From positions 62,001 to 126,000 of the forward strand of contig CAVXGQ010000004.1 of the NCBI GenBank assembly GCA_963761425.1: a stretch of DNA of 64,000 bases, in the 5' to 3' direction. A program made the position numbers and the translations under genes. This document shows, in pieces, positions 25,965-34,807 of this stretch. Under the pieces are notes generated by a model, which was given only the letters and a program-made list of their open reading frames with translations, did not search any database and was not told the DNA's origin. This DNA comes from Bog-793 sp963761425. GTDB lineage: Bacteria > Actinomycetota > Acidimicrobiia > Acidimicrobiales > Bog-793. Positions within the stretch are counted from its first letter, which is position 1; each line of letters starts with the position of its first letter.

Positions 25965-26990
25965 CTACAACCTTTCTGCGACCGCATCGCCGATCGCCTT
26001 CGTCGTCAATGATGCACAGTGCGCCGCCATTTCGGCCTGCACGTCCAGTACCGCTTTGGTCATGCGCGCCCCCGCTTCGTACTCACCGAGCCACTCGACC
26101 ATCATCGCGGCGGAACGGATCGCGGCGAGCGGGTTGGCTCGGCCCGTGCCCGCGATGTCATGGGCGGCTCCGTGGACCGGCTCGAAAAGGGACGGTGCGG
26201 TGCGCCCCGGATTGAGATTGGCGGATGCCGCAAGCCCGATCCCCCCGGTCACCGCACCGGCCAGATCGCTCAGGATGTCGCCGAAGAGGTTGTCGGTGAC
26301 GATGACGTCGTAGCGGGCCGGCTCGGTGGTGAGGTAGATGCACGCCGCGTCGACGTGGTGATACGCGGTGCCGATCTCCGGGAACTCGTCCGCCACCTCG
26401 TAAAACGCGCGGGTCCACAGGTCACCGGCGTAGGTGAGCACGTTGGCCTTGTGGACCAGGGTGACAGAATGCCGCGGACGCGTCCGGGCGAGCTCGAACG
26501 CGAAGCGCACGCAGCGTTCGACCCCGTGACGTGTGTTCACCGATCCCTGCGTCGCGACCTCCCACGGCGTGCCGCGCCGCAAAAGACCCCCCTCTCCGGC
26601 GTAGGGACCCTCGGTGTTCTCCCGGACGATGCAGAGGTCGGCATCGGGGGCGATCGCGCCGGGCACCCCGTTGCAGGGCCGCAGATTGACGCAGAGATCG
26701 AGCTCGAACCGGAGACGGAGCAGCAAACCCCGCTCCAGAGCTCCGGCAGGCACCTGCGCAGACCCGACCGGCGGACCGACCGCGCCGAGCAGGATCGCGT
26801 CGTGGCCGCGCAGCTCCTCGAGCACGCGGTCGGGAAGGGCCTCTCCGGTCCGCAGATAATGTCCCGCGCCGAGGTCGTACTCGGTCGTCTCACACCGGAC
26901 GCCTGCGGCCGCGACCACCTTCAGCGCCTCGGCCACGACGTCGGGTCCGATGCCGTCCCCGCCGATCACTGCGACCTTGTAGGCGCTCAA
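25965..26990 (-). CDS. leuB: 3-Isopropylmalate dehydrogenase
   Basis: NAD-dependent 3-isopropylmalate dehydrogenase (341 aa), the third step of leucine synthesis. Characteristic segments are VAVIGGDGIGPDVVAEALKV at the N-terminus, RENTEGPYAGEGG, VTLVHKANVLTYAGDLW, and the C-terminal VTDNLFGDILSDLAGAVTGG with GLAASANLNP and HDIAGTGRANPLA. The frame is open much further upstream, but a TTG at 26990 behind a GAGGGAAG site gives the exact family start, so it was chosen over the far ATG. The gene is read with ilvE and divergent from greA. The related tartrate and isocitrate enzymes are less likely given the leu context. Confidence 0.93.
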   Translation of the reverse strand: MSAYKVAVIGGDGIGPDVVAEALKVVAAAGVRCETTEYDLGAGHYLRTGEALPDRVLEELRGHDAILLGAVGPPVGSAQVPAGALERGLLLRLRFELDLCVNLRPCNGVPGAIAPDADLCIVRENTEGPYAGEGGLLRRGTPWEVATQGSVNTRHGVERCVRFAFELARTRPRHSVTLVHKANVLTYAGDLWTRAFYEVADEFPEIGTAYHHVDAACIYLTTEPARYDVIVTDNLFGDILSDLAGAVTGGIGLAASANLNPGRTAPSLFEPVHGAAHDIAGTGRANPLAAIRSAAMMVEWLGEYEAGARMTKAVLDVQAEMAAHCASLTTKAIGDAVAERL

Positions 26991-27222
26991 CTTCCCTCGA
27001 CTCCGTTCGCCCAAACCGAACCTCGGTGGATATCGCCTGGCGGCCACCACCGAGAGCAATGCCGACCACGGAATGGACAAGAAGGCGCACTCGGGTCGGG
27101 GCACCCCCCAGATGACGTCGGCCCGTGGCCCGATCGCCAAGACAGGACAAGTCTGACGGGCCACGCACGATTCCGTCAATCTGCGGGACCCGACACCGAC
27201 CTAAACCCCTCGCTCCACCCAG

Positions 27223-27228
27223 TATCCT
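27223..27228 (+). promoter_or_regulatory. -10 element for leaderless greA
   Basis: TATCCT lies seven bases before the greA ATG at 27236. No ribosome binding site is present between them, so transcription probably starts at or next to the ATG. No convincing -35 hexamer stands at 17 bases. Confidence 0.45.
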
Positions 27229-27235
27229 CGAAGCG

Positions 27236-27700
27236 ATGAGCGAGACCCAACTGTCCCGGGAGACGCACGCTCGGCTCGTCGAAGAGCTCGAGGATCTCAC
27301 GACGCGGGGCCGGATCGAGATCGCCCGGGCCATCGAGGCGGCACGGGCACTCGGTGATCTCTCCGAAAACGGCGACTATCACGCGGCCAAGGACGCTCAG
27401 GGCAAGATGGAAACGCGGATCCGGCAGCTCCAGGCGATGCTGAGCACCGCCGTCATCCTGGAAGCCTCCCCGTCAAGTGGCGGGGTGGCCGCCGGCTCGA
27501 TCGTCGGCATCCGCTACGGAGACGAAGACGACGTCGAGCGCTACCTGGTCGGCTCGATCGAGGAGCGTCGGGACGACGTCGCCGTGATCTCAGTCGGATC
27601 CCCGCTCGGACAGGCCCTCTTGGGCCACCGCGTTGGGGAACGCATCTCCTACGAAGCGCCGAACGGCCAGCTTGAAGTCGAGATCGTCACGGTTGACTGA
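27236..27700 (+). CDS. greA: Transcription elongation factor GreA
   Basis: GreA (154 aa) rescues backtracked RNA polymerase by stimulating cleavage of the nascent RNA 3' end. The N-terminal coiled coil ends in the acidic tip GDLSENGDYHAAKDAQGKME, whose Asp and Glu residues coordinate the catalytic Mg in the polymerase. The C-terminal FKBP-like domain follows (AAGSIVGIRYGDEDDVERYL, PLGQALLGHRVGERISYEAP). The ATG at 27236 is supported by the family N-terminus and by a -10-like box seven bases upstream; earlier codons of the frame are unlike GreA. leuC begins seven bases after the stop, so greA and leuCD probably share a transcript. Confidence 0.95.
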   Translation: MSETQLSRETHARLVEELEDLTTRGRIEIARAIEAARALGDLSENGDYHAAKDAQGKMETRIRQLQAMLSTAVILEASPSSGGVAAGSIVGIRYGDEDDVERYLVGSIEERRDDVAVISVGSPLGQALLGHRVGERISYEAPNGQLEVEIVTVD

Positions 27701-27707
27701 GTTCTCG

Positions 27708-29117
27708 ATGACACCCCACACGCTCGCGGAGAAGCTCTGGAACGACCACCTCGTGCACACCGGCCAGGACGACTCCGAGCCAGACCTGCTCTACATCGAT
27801 CTCCACCTGGTCAATGACGTCACCTCCCCCCAGGCCTTCGAGGGGCTGCGCCTGGCGGGCCGAGGCGTGCGCCGGCCAGACCTCACCGTCGCGACCGCGG
27901 ACCACAACGTCCCGACGACCAGGGTCGAAGGACTGATCGCCGATCCGGTCTCCCGGCGCCAGCTTGACGCGCTCACGCGCAACTCCGCCGAGTTCGACCT
28001 GACCTTCTACCCGATGGGGGACCTGAACCAGGGCATCGAACACGTCATCGGACCAGAACTGGGATTGACGCTTCCTGGAATGACCATCGTGTGCGGCGAC
28101 AGCCACACCGCGACGCACGGGGCGTTCGGGGCCCTCGCCTTCGGGATCGGCACCTCCGAGGTTGAACACGTGCTCGCCACCCAGACCCTCCCCCAGAAGC
28201 GTTCCAAGACGATGGCAATCGAGATCGACGGTGCACTCGCGGAGGGCGTGACCGCCAAGGACATCGCCCTGTCGGTGATCCGAACCATCGGCACGGCCGG
28301 TGGCGTCGGGTATCTCATCGAATACCGAGGCAGTGTCATCCGGGCGCTCTCGATGGAGGCGCGCATGACCGTCTGCAACATGTCGATCGAGGCGGGCGCC
28401 CGCGCCGGCATGATCGCTCCCGACGACACGACGTTCTCCTACATCGAAGGGCGGACTCACGCACCTACGGGGGCGCGCTGGGAGCAGGCGCTCGAGGCCT
28501 GGCGCCGGCTGGCGACCGACGAAGGGGCGGGCTTCGACGACGTGGTGCAGATCGACGGCTCCATTCTGCGGCCCAGTGTCACCTGGGGCACGAACCCCGC
28601 GCAGGTCGTCGCAATCAACGACGCAGTACCGGATCCCGACTCTTTCACGGATCCAGTTGCCCGCGAATCGGCCGCCCGGGCGCTCGCCTACATGGGCCTC
28701 CAACCTGGCACCCGGATGGTCGACATCCCGGTCGATGCCGTTTTCATCGGATCGTGCACGAATTCGCGCATCGAGGATCTCCGGGCCGCCGCCGGTGTCG
28801 TCGGGGGGCGCCGGGTGAAGCCGGGTCTGCGCGCCCTCGTCGTCCCCGGGTCGCACCGGGTGAAGGCCCAGGCGGAATCCGAGGGCCTCGACCAGATCTT
28901 CCTGGACGCGGGCTTCGAATGGCGCGAACCGGGTTGCTCGATGTGTCTCGGCATGAATCCGGACCAGCTTGGGCCCGGCGAGCGATGTGCGTCGACCTCC
29001 AATCGGAACTTCGAAGGTCGCCAGGGCCCGGGAGGCAGGACCCACCTCGTCTCGCCCGCCGTTGCCGCTGCCACCGCGATCGCTGGACATTTCGCGACGC
29101 CAGATGCGCTCGCCTGA
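27708..29117 (+). CDS. leuC: 3-Isopropylmalate dehydratase, large subunit
   Basis: The large subunit (469 aa) of isopropylmalate isomerase, which converts 2- to 3-isopropylmalate in leucine synthesis. It is an aconitase-family [4Fe-4S] enzyme. Cluster ligands are Cys in FIGSCTNSRIEDL and the pair in EPGCSMCLGMNPDQL. Other family stretches are HTLAEKLWNDHLV at the start, TVCGDSHTATHGAFGALAFG-like IVCGDSHTATHG, and ERCASTSNRNFEGRQGPGG near the C-terminus. The ATG at 27708 is seven bases after greA and fits the family. The small subunit gene leuD follows 30 bases downstream. Confidence 0.96.
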   Translation: MTPHTLAEKLWNDHLVHTGQDDSEPDLLYIDLHLVNDVTSPQAFEGLRLAGRGVRRPDLTVATADHNVPTTRVEGLIADPVSRRQLDALTRNSAEFDLTFYPMGDLNQGIEHVIGPELGLTLPGMTIVCGDSHTATHGAFGALAFGIGTSEVEHVLATQTLPQKRSKTMAIEIDGALAEGVTAKDIALSVIRTIGTAGGVGYLIEYRGSVIRALSMEARMTVCNMSIEAGARAGMIAPDDTTFSYIEGRTHAPTGARWEQALEAWRRLATDEGAGFDDVVQIDGSILRPSVTWGTNPAQVVAINDAVPDPDSFTDPVARESAARALAYMGLQPGTRMVDIPVDAVFIGSCTNSRIEDLRAAAGVVGGRRVKPGLRALVVPGSHRVKAQAESEGLDQIFLDAGFEWREPGCSMCLGMNPDQLGPGERCASTSNRNFEGRQGPGGRTHLVSPAVAAATAIAGHFATPDALA

Positions 29118-29147
29118 ACGGGTCGACCAGGATCGACAAGGGGAACG

Positions 29148-29744
29148 ATGGAACCTGTACGGGTCGTGACGGGACGAGCGGTGCCCCTCGACCGCGCCAA
29201 CGTCGACACGGACCAGATCATCCCCAGCGAATGGCTGAAGCGCATCGAACGCACCGGCTACGAAAACGGACTCTTCTCCGAGTGGCGTCAGGACCCGGGG
29301 TTCGTCCTCAATCGGCCGGAGTACGCCGGTGCCGTGATCCTCGTCGCCGGCGACAACTTCGGCATCGGATCCTCCCGAGAGCACGCCGTTTGGGCGCTCG
29401 TCGACTACGGGTTCCGGGTCGTCGTTAGCCCCCGGATCGCTGACATCTTCAAGGGCAACTCCACGCGTTCCGGCCTCGTCCCGGCCGAGGTGGCCCCCGA
29501 GGTGGGGCGGCAGCTACTCGACGCGGTCCTCCACGACCCGGCGATAGAACTCACCGTCGACGTCGTCCGGCGCCTCATCGAGGCACCGGCCGCCGGGATA
29601 TCCGCTGCCTTCACGATCGATGACGCGGCCCGCGAGCGCCTTCTCGGTGGGCTCGACGACATTGCCCTTACGCTCAGCCACGCCGCCGAGATCGGCAAGT
29701 TCGAGCTGCACCGGGCGGCCTGGCTGCCCCGGATCACGGCCTAG
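29148..29744 (+). CDS. leuD: 3-Isopropylmalate dehydratase, small subunit
   Basis: The swivel-domain subunit (198 aa) that completes the isomerase active site. It has RAVPLDRANVDTDQIIPSEW at the start, DNFGIGSSREHAVWALVDYG, and SPRIADIFKGNSTRSGLVPA. The ATG at 29148 has a good AAGGGGAACG site. It is the last gene of the greA-leuC-leuD unit and converges with leuA, whose stop lies 145 bases away. No clear terminator was seen in that gap. Confidence 0.95.
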   Translation: MEPVRVVTGRAVPLDRANVDTDQIIPSEWLKRIERTGYENGLFSEWRQDPGFVLNRPEYAGAVILVAGDNFGIGSSREHAVWALVDYGFRVVVSPRIADIFKGNSTRSGLVPAEVAPEVGRQLLDAVLHDPAIELTVDVVRRLIEAPAAGISAAFTIDDAARERLLGGLDDIALTLSHAAEIGKFELHRAAWLPRITA

Positions 29745-29888
29745 CGACCTCGAGGCGCGTCGACTGCCGGCCGACGGGACCGCCGGATCGCGCTCCCGGC
29801 CGCCTACCTGGTACGGGCCAACGCCAGCGGGGCGCGGGTCACCTGGTGCCGGTCACACCCCGGACAACCCCGAGGGCACCCTGGAGGG

Positions 29889-31574
29889 TCAAGCTCCGCC
29901 GCGAGTCCTCGCGTTCATCGCCGAAACGACGGCTTTGATGCCCGCCGTCGCGATGTTCTTGTCGATCCCGACCCCCCAGCGCCTCATCCCGTTGCCGTCC
30001 GAGGTCTCCACGTAGGCCACGGCGTTGGCGTTCGCTCCCGAGGTGACCGCGTGCTCGTGGTAGTCGAGCACATCGATCTCGAATCCGGTCCCGTCGCGCA
30101 CCGCCGCGACGAACGCCGAAATCGGGCCGCTGCCTTCGCCGGACACGGTGACATGACGCCCGTCAAGAACCAGATCGGCGGTGACCTTGTCACGGTCCCC
30201 GCTCGTGGCCATCTCGACGTTGGACAGCCCGACCGGGCCGTTGGCGAGGTACTCGGCGAAGAACACCTCCCAGATCCTCTCGGAGGAGATCTCGGTACCC
30301 GACACCTCGGCCACACGCTGGACCGCCCGTGAGAACTCGATCTGGAGCCGGCGTGGCAGGACCATCTGGTGCTCCGCCTCCATGATGTAGGCGACGCCTC
30401 CCTTGCCCGACTGGGAGTTCACTCGGATCACCGCCTCGTAGCTACGCCCGACATGGTGCGGGTCGATGGGGAGATAGGGAACCTCCCAGACCTCGTAGTC
30501 GTCGTCGAGGGCGGCCATGCCTTTCTTGATCGCGTCCTGGTGCGATCCGGAGAACGACGTGTAGACGAGGTCACCGGCGTAGGGGTGTCGCGGGTGCACC
30601 GGCAGGCGGTTGCAGTATTCGGCGACCCGACGCAGCTCGTCGATGTCAGAGAGGTCGAGACGCGGGTCCACACCCTGCACGAAGAGGTTCATCGCCAGCG
30701 TGATCAGGTCGACGTTTCCGGTCCGCTCGCCGTTGCCAAACAGGCACCCTTCCACGCGTTCGGCGCCGGCCATCACCCCGAGCTCGGCGGCGGCGACTGC
30801 CGTGCCGCGGTCGTTGTGGGGGTGGATGCTCAGCACGATGGCGTCGCGCCGCGGAATCTCGCGACCGAAGTACTCCACCAGGTCGGCGTAGACATTCGGC
30901 GTGCACATCTCGACGGTCGCCGGCAGGTTGAGGATGATCGGTGCCTCGGCCGTCGGCTCGATGACGTCCATCACCGCCGAACAGATCTCCAACGAGTAGT
31001 CGATCTCGGTCCCGGTGAACGATTCCGGCGTGTACTCGTATTGGATCTTGGTCCCGGGAAGCGAGGACTCGAGACTGCGGCACAGCTGCGCCGTTTCGAC
31101 CGCGATCGCGGTGATGCCTGGCTTGTCGAGACGGAACACGACACGGCGCTGCAACACCGAGGTCGAGTTGTACAGGTGGATGATGGCGCGGCGCGCACCG
31201 CGCAGGCTCTCGTAGGTGCGCTCGATAAGCGGCGCACGGCACTGCGCGACAAGCTGCATGGTCACGTCATCGGGTACGAGGTCCTCCTCGATCAGCTGGC
31301 GTACGAAATTGAAATCCGGCTGTGACGCGGACGGAAACCCGACCTCGATCTCCTTGAAGCCCATCGTGACCAGCCTGTCGAACATCTGGCGCTTACGGGC
31401 CGGGTCCATCGGGTCGATGAGGGCCTGGTTGCCGTCACGAAGATCGGTCGAACACCACAAGGGCGCGGTCTTGATGACCTTGTTCGGCCAGGTTCGGTCG
31501 GCAAGGTCGACCGCCGGGTAGGAGCGGTACTTGTCGAACGGCATCTTGCTCGGGCTAACCGGTGAGGGTGGCAT
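29889..31574 (-). CDS. leuA: 2-Isopropylmalate synthase
   Basis: This enzyme (561 aa) condenses acetyl-CoA with 2-ketoisovalerate, the committed step to leucine. It is of the long actinobacterial type. The TIM-barrel part has CSTDLRDGNQALIDPMDPAR, VEMCTPNVYADLVE, LSIHPHNDRGTAVAAAELGV and FGNGERTGNVDLITLAMNLF, which contain the metal and substrate ligands. The C-terminal regulatory domain (TSGDRDKVTADLVLDGR onward) binds leucine for feedback inhibition. The ATG at 31574 has a GGACAG site; the frame upstream runs into the attenuator and is not coding. Expression is probably controlled by the leader peptide and terminator just upstream. Confidence 0.95.
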   Translation of the reverse strand: MPPSPVSPSKMPFDKYRSYPAVDLADRTWPNKVIKTAPLWCSTDLRDGNQALIDPMDPARKRQMFDRLVTMGFKEIEVGFPSASQPDFNFVRQLIEEDLVPDDVTMQLVAQCRAPLIERTYESLRGARRAIIHLYNSTSVLQRRVVFRLDKPGITAIAVETAQLCRSLESSLPGTKIQYEYTPESFTGTEIDYSLEICSAVMDVIEPTAEAPIILNLPATVEMCTPNVYADLVEYFGREIPRRDAIVLSIHPHNDRGTAVAAAELGVMAGAERVEGCLFGNGERTGNVDLITLAMNLFVQGVDPRLDLSDIDELRRVAEYCNRLPVHPRHPYAGDLVYTSFSGSHQDAIKKGMAALDDDYEVWEVPYLPIDPHHVGRSYEAVIRVNSQSGKGGVAYIMEAEHQMVLPRRLQIEFSRAVQRVAEVSGTEISSERIWEVFFAEYLANGPVGLSNVEMATSGDRDKVTADLVLDGRHVTVSGEGSGPISAFVAAVRDGTGFEIDVLDYHEHAVTSGANANAVAYVETSDGNGMRRWGVGIDKNIATAGIKAVVSAMNARTRGGA

Positions 31575-31612
31575 CAGCTGTCCTATGGCTTTCGAAATAT
31601 GAACCCTGGGTA

Positions 31613-31644
31613 CAAAAAACCTCCTGGCCAACGGCACAGGAGGT
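31613..31644 (-). terminator. leuA attenuator terminator
   Basis: On the minus strand ACCTCCTG (31644-31637) pairs with CAGGAGGT (31626-31619) across a ten-base loop, followed at once by a T-run to 31614. This is a classic intrinsic terminator. It lies between the leader peptide and the leuA start, about 40 bases before the ATG. Confidence 0.9.
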
Positions 31645-31646
31645 CA

Positions 31647-31670
31647 GACGAGCGCGCAGGTGCGCTCGTC
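31647..31670 (-). promoter_or_regulatory. leuA leader hairpin (pause or alternative structure)
   Basis: A perfect nine-base stem, GACGAGCGC with GCGCTCGTC, and a six-base loop start two bases after the leader-peptide stop codon. This is the position of the pause hairpin in ribosome-dependent attenuators. It ends just before the terminator stem. Confidence 0.7.
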
Positions 31671-31671
31671 G

Positions 31672-31707
31672 TCAGCTAATAAGGAGGATATAGAGGGTCG
31701 TTCTCAT
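31672..31707 (-). CDS. leuA leader peptide
   Basis: An 11-residue peptide, MRTTLYILLIS. Three of its residues are Leu (codons CTC, CTC, CTT) and two are Ile (ATC, ATT). The ribosome would stall here when charged leucyl-tRNA is scarce. A hairpin and an intrinsic terminator follow directly, then leuA, so the unit has the layout of a leader-peptide attenuator. Its ATG lies nine bases after a -10-like box and has no ribosome binding site, which fits a leaderless message. The Leu-rich codons also contain CCTCCT, a copy of part of the terminator's 5' arm, so alternative pairing with the 3' arm is possible. Confidence 0.85.
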   Translation of the reverse strand: MRTTLYILLIS

Positions 31708-31716
31708 TGCGGGTTC

Positions 31717-31745
31717 AGTCTCGTTCACGCCGATCTTCGCGTCAA
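31717..31745 (-). promoter_or_regulatory. leuA leader promoter
   Basis: TTGACG (-35, 31745-31740) and GAGACT (-10, 31722-31717) are separated by exactly 17 bases. The leader ATG follows nine bases later. The -35 box overlaps the stop codon of the upstream PAS/GGDEF/EAL gene. The ilvB leader promoter has the same design. Confidence 0.65.
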
Positions 31746-34700
31746 GACGGCGTGGTCGCCGTCTCGGCGAACCTCTCCGTGACCCACCGCCCGAACTCCT
31801 CGGCCCCAAGTGGCCTCGACCACAGGAATCCCTGGCCGTATTCGCATCCCAGCCCGTACAGGACGACGCGCTGGTCCTGGCTCTCCACCCCTTCGGCACA
31901 CAACTCCAGATTGAGCGTGCGCGCGAGATTGATGATGGTTTCGACGATCGCGGCCGAGTCGGGCGACTCGATCGCCGCGATGAACGAGTGGTCGACCTTC
32001 AACAGCCCGACGGGGAGCCGGTTGAGATAGCTGAGCGACGACTGCCCCGTTCCGAAGTCGTCGATCGCGATCTTGATGCCGATCGCCCGCAGGTCCTCGA
32101 GCCGGCTGATCGACTTGTCGATCTCTTTCATCACGGCTGTCTCGGTGAGCTCCAGACGGAGCGCGTCCGCCGGCGCACCAGTCGCTGCGAGCGCCCAGAG
32201 GCACATCGTCACCGGGTTGGTGATCAGGAGCTCCCGTGACGATATGTTCACCGACACCCAGAGGTTCTCGCAGCCGGGAAGGTCTCTACGCCAGCGGACG
32301 ATCTGGCGCAACGCCCTCTCGAGAACGTGTGTCCCGATCACTGAAATGAGCCCGCTCTGTTCGGCCACGGGGATGAACTCGTCCGGGCGAAGCAGCCCTC
32401 GGGTGGGATGCTCCCAACGCACCAGCGCCTCGACACCGACGAGCTGGGCGCTGCCGACGGTGAGGATCGGCTGGTAAAAGACGCGCAGCTCATTCCGCTC
32501 CAGCGCGAAGCGGATTTCCCGTTCGAGATCGAAACGCCGAGCCACCTCCTCGCGAAGCTCGTCGTCGAAATGCTCGATTTGGTCGCCGCCGCGCTCCTTG
32601 GCACGGTGCATCGCCGCGTCCGCGGACCGCAAGGCGTCGTCGACACTCGTCGATCCGCCGACGACGGCGAGGCCGCAGGAGACCGTGAGGTACACCGGCT
32701 GCCCCTCGACGATGAAAGGCTCGTCAAACTGCCGGATCGTGCTCTTGGCTACCGCGTCGGCATCCTGTACGTCCGCGACCCGGTCGCAGAGCACGACGAA
32801 CTCGTCACCGCCGATCCGGGCGACAACGTCCTGAGGCCTGCTGCCGTCGACGAGCCGATGAGCGACCTCGACGAGGACACGATCGCCGGCGGCGTGGCCG
32901 AGCCCGTCGTTGACCACCTTGAAGTGGTCGAGATCAATGGCGAGGACCGCGCTGAGGCTCTCGCCGTTGCGGTTGCGGACGATGACGTGATCCAGTCGCG
33001 CCGACAACATCTCCCGGTTGGCGAGCCCCGTCAGCGGATCGTGCACCGCGTGGTGGCCCAGAGCCGCCTCGCTCCTCTTCCAGCCGGTGACGTCCTGCAC
33101 CTGGCAGAAGTGGTAGACGGTGCCGTCCTCGCCAGGAATCGCCGACATCTCGACGCGGGTCGAGACGATGGTTCCATCGGGACGGACGAAGTTTCGTTCG
33201 CCCTGGTATCGGCTGGCATCCCTGGTTGCCGGCGGCTGGTCGGGGCGCGCCTCGAAGTCCCCGGCGTGGAGGAATTCGCCGAGGCGATGACCGAGCAGTT
33301 CTTCCTCGGCGCGCCCGAGCAACCGGCACAACGCCGAGTTGACGAGCGTGAAACGATCGGACGCATCAATCATCGCCATCCCGATGGCGCCCTGTTCGAA
33401 GCCCATCCGGAAACGGTCCTCGTCCCGCGGCATCTCCCCGCCGGCGTCACGGCGCGCCAACGACTCCCGTGAGGTCGTCGACGAGCCGATCAGGTTGCCC
33501 GAGGAGTCGACCAGCGGCGTGACCGTCAGGGAGACCGCGACCGGCGTCTCGTCCTTGCGCCGACGGACCGTCTCGGCGAGTTCGACCCGCTTGTGCTTCA
33601 GGACGCGGGACCGCACGTCGAGGACGCCGTTCAACCGGTCAGCCGGCACGATGACGAGTGAACTGCCGCCGATGGCCTCATGGGCGGAGTAGCCGTACAG
33701 CCTCTCGGCGGCCGAGTTCCAACTCGTGATCACCCCGTCCGGCGTCTCGGAGAAGATGGCGTCGTCCGACGACTCGAGGATGGCTGACAGTCGTGTCGCC
33801 GACTCCTCGGCGAGCTTGCGGTCGGTGATGTCGCGGAGATTGACGACGATTCCGATGAGCGAGGGCTCGTCGAGCCGGTTGGCGATGGTGAGCTCGGTCC
33901 AACGGATACTCCCTTGGGCATCGAGAACCCGCATCTCGGCTCGCACCGGCGAGACGCGGTGGGTTACGACGTCATCGAGCAGGGCCGAGAGATCGGCGCG
34001 GTCGTCCTCCACGATGAGATCGCGCAGGTTCCGCCCGACCACCTGCTGCCGGGGCCAGAAGCGCTCGACGAGCTGGCTCGTCTCGCTCACAATGCCCTGC
34101 GCGTCGAGCAGGAGGTAGCCCTCGCCGGCGTATTCGAGCAGCAGCCGTTCCCGGCGCTCGGCGCTCACCATCGTCTCCTGCACGGCCTGCGTCTCCGTCA
34201 GGTCGCGGAACGCCGTGACCACCGCGTAGGGCGCATCCTGGTCGGCGTGCATGAGTGGCGATGTCGTCGCCTCGAACCAGCGGAGCTGGCCGTCACGGCG
34301 CCGCACCTGCAACAGCACCGGCGGCACCGGGCCGCGGGTCCGTCGCGCCACCGCGTCCGGGAGCTGATCCCGCTCGAGCAGCCTTCCGGCGGCGGAACGG
34401 ATCTCGATCCCCGCGGCAGCCAGGTCCGAAGAGATGAGAACCTCGCGGGGAACCTGGAGCATCTCCAGGGCGCGGTCGTTGGCGAGCACGACCCGTCCGG
34501 TCGCCGACTGCACGAGGATCCCCTCCGCCACCGCAGCCAGCAGCCCTTCGACGTGCGCGACGCGCTCGGCGATCTCGTGGCGAGGATCCGAGGTCTTGAC
34601 GAGGCCGGTGACCGCCGTGGCGAACTCGGGCGCCGCGAGCCCCCGGCGGTCCAATACGGCGTCGGCGCCGCGGCCCCGCACCTCCTCGGCGAACGACGGG

Positions 34701-34807
34701 TCCGAGTCGTCGATCAGCGCGAGCACAACGCTGGCGGGGAACGCCACGGTGACGTCGTCCAACACCGAAAGGCCGCCGCCTTCACCGGAGGGCACGCCGA
34801 CCACCAC
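31742..34807 (-). CDS. PAS-GGDEF-EAL cyclic-di-GMP signalling protein
   Basis: A 1021-residue regulator of the second messenger c-di-GMP. Several PAS sensor domains occupy about residues 60-580, for example around AILESSDDAIFSETPDGVIT and FRMGFEQGAIGMAMIDASDR. The GGDEF cyclase domain has an intact GGDEF at 666-670 and an I-site RxxD (RPQD) five residues earlier. The EAL phosphodiesterase domain follows with EAL at 793-795, LTE, DDFG at 916-919, LLKVDHSF and AEGVE, all intact, so both activities are possible. The chosen GTG at 34807 truncates a receiver-like domain: the frame continues upstream through VQILVVDHDP to a strong SD at 34986-34991. Only an ATC lies at the right spacing there (34978). 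No membrane helix is evident. Confidence 0.85.
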   Translation of the reverse strand: MVVGVPSGEGGGLSVLDDVTVAFPASVVLALIDDSDPSFAEEVRGRGADAVLDRRGLAAPEFATAVTGLVKTSDPRHEIAERVAHVEGLLAAVAEGILVQSATGRVVLANDRALEMLQVPREVLISSDLAAAGIEIRSAAGRLLERDQLPDAVARRTRGPVPPVLLQVRRRDGQLRWFEATTSPLMHADQDAPYAVVTAFRDLTETQAVQETMVSAERRERLLLEYAGEGYLLLDAQGIVSETSQLVERFWPRQQVVGRNLRDLIVEDDRADLSALLDDVVTHRVSPVRAEMRVLDAQGSIRWTELTIANRLDEPSLIGIVVNLRDITDRKLAEESATRLSAILESSDDAIFSETPDGVITSWNSAAERLYGYSAHEAIGGSSLVIVPADRLNGVLDVRSRVLKHKRVELAETVRRRKDETPVAVSLTVTPLVDSSGNLIGSSTTSRESLARRDAGGEMPRDEDRFRMGFEQGAIGMAMIDASDRFTLVNSALCRLLGRAEEELLGHRLGEFLHAGDFEARPDQPPATRDASRYQGERNFVRPDGTIVSTRVEMSAIPGEDGTVYHFCQVQDVTGWKRSEAALGHHAVHDPLTGLANREMLSARLDHVIVRNRNGESLSAVLAIDLDHFKVVNDGLGHAAGDRVLVEVAHRLVDGSRPQDVVARIGGDEFVVLCDRVADVQDADAVAKSTIRQFDEPFIVEGQPVYLTVSCGLAVVGGSTSVDDALRSADAAMHRAKERGGDQIEHFDDELREEVARRFDLEREIRFALERNELRVFYQPILTVGSAQLVGVEALVRWEHPTRGLLRPDEFIPVAEQSGLISVIGTHVLERALRQIVRWRRDLPGCENLWVSVNISSRELLITNPVTMCLWALAATGAPADALRLELTETAVMKEIDKSISRLEDLRAIGIKIAIDDFGTGQSSLSYLNRLPVGLLKVDHSFIAAIESPDSAAIVETIINLARTLNLELCAEGVESQDQRVVLYGLGCEYGQGFLWSRPLGAEEFGRWVTERFAETATTPS

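Noticed and set aside
24568..26313. 581-codon plus-strand ORF
   Set aside because: It is antisense to the hypothetical gene, ilvE and leuB, all of which have clear or better coding evidence.
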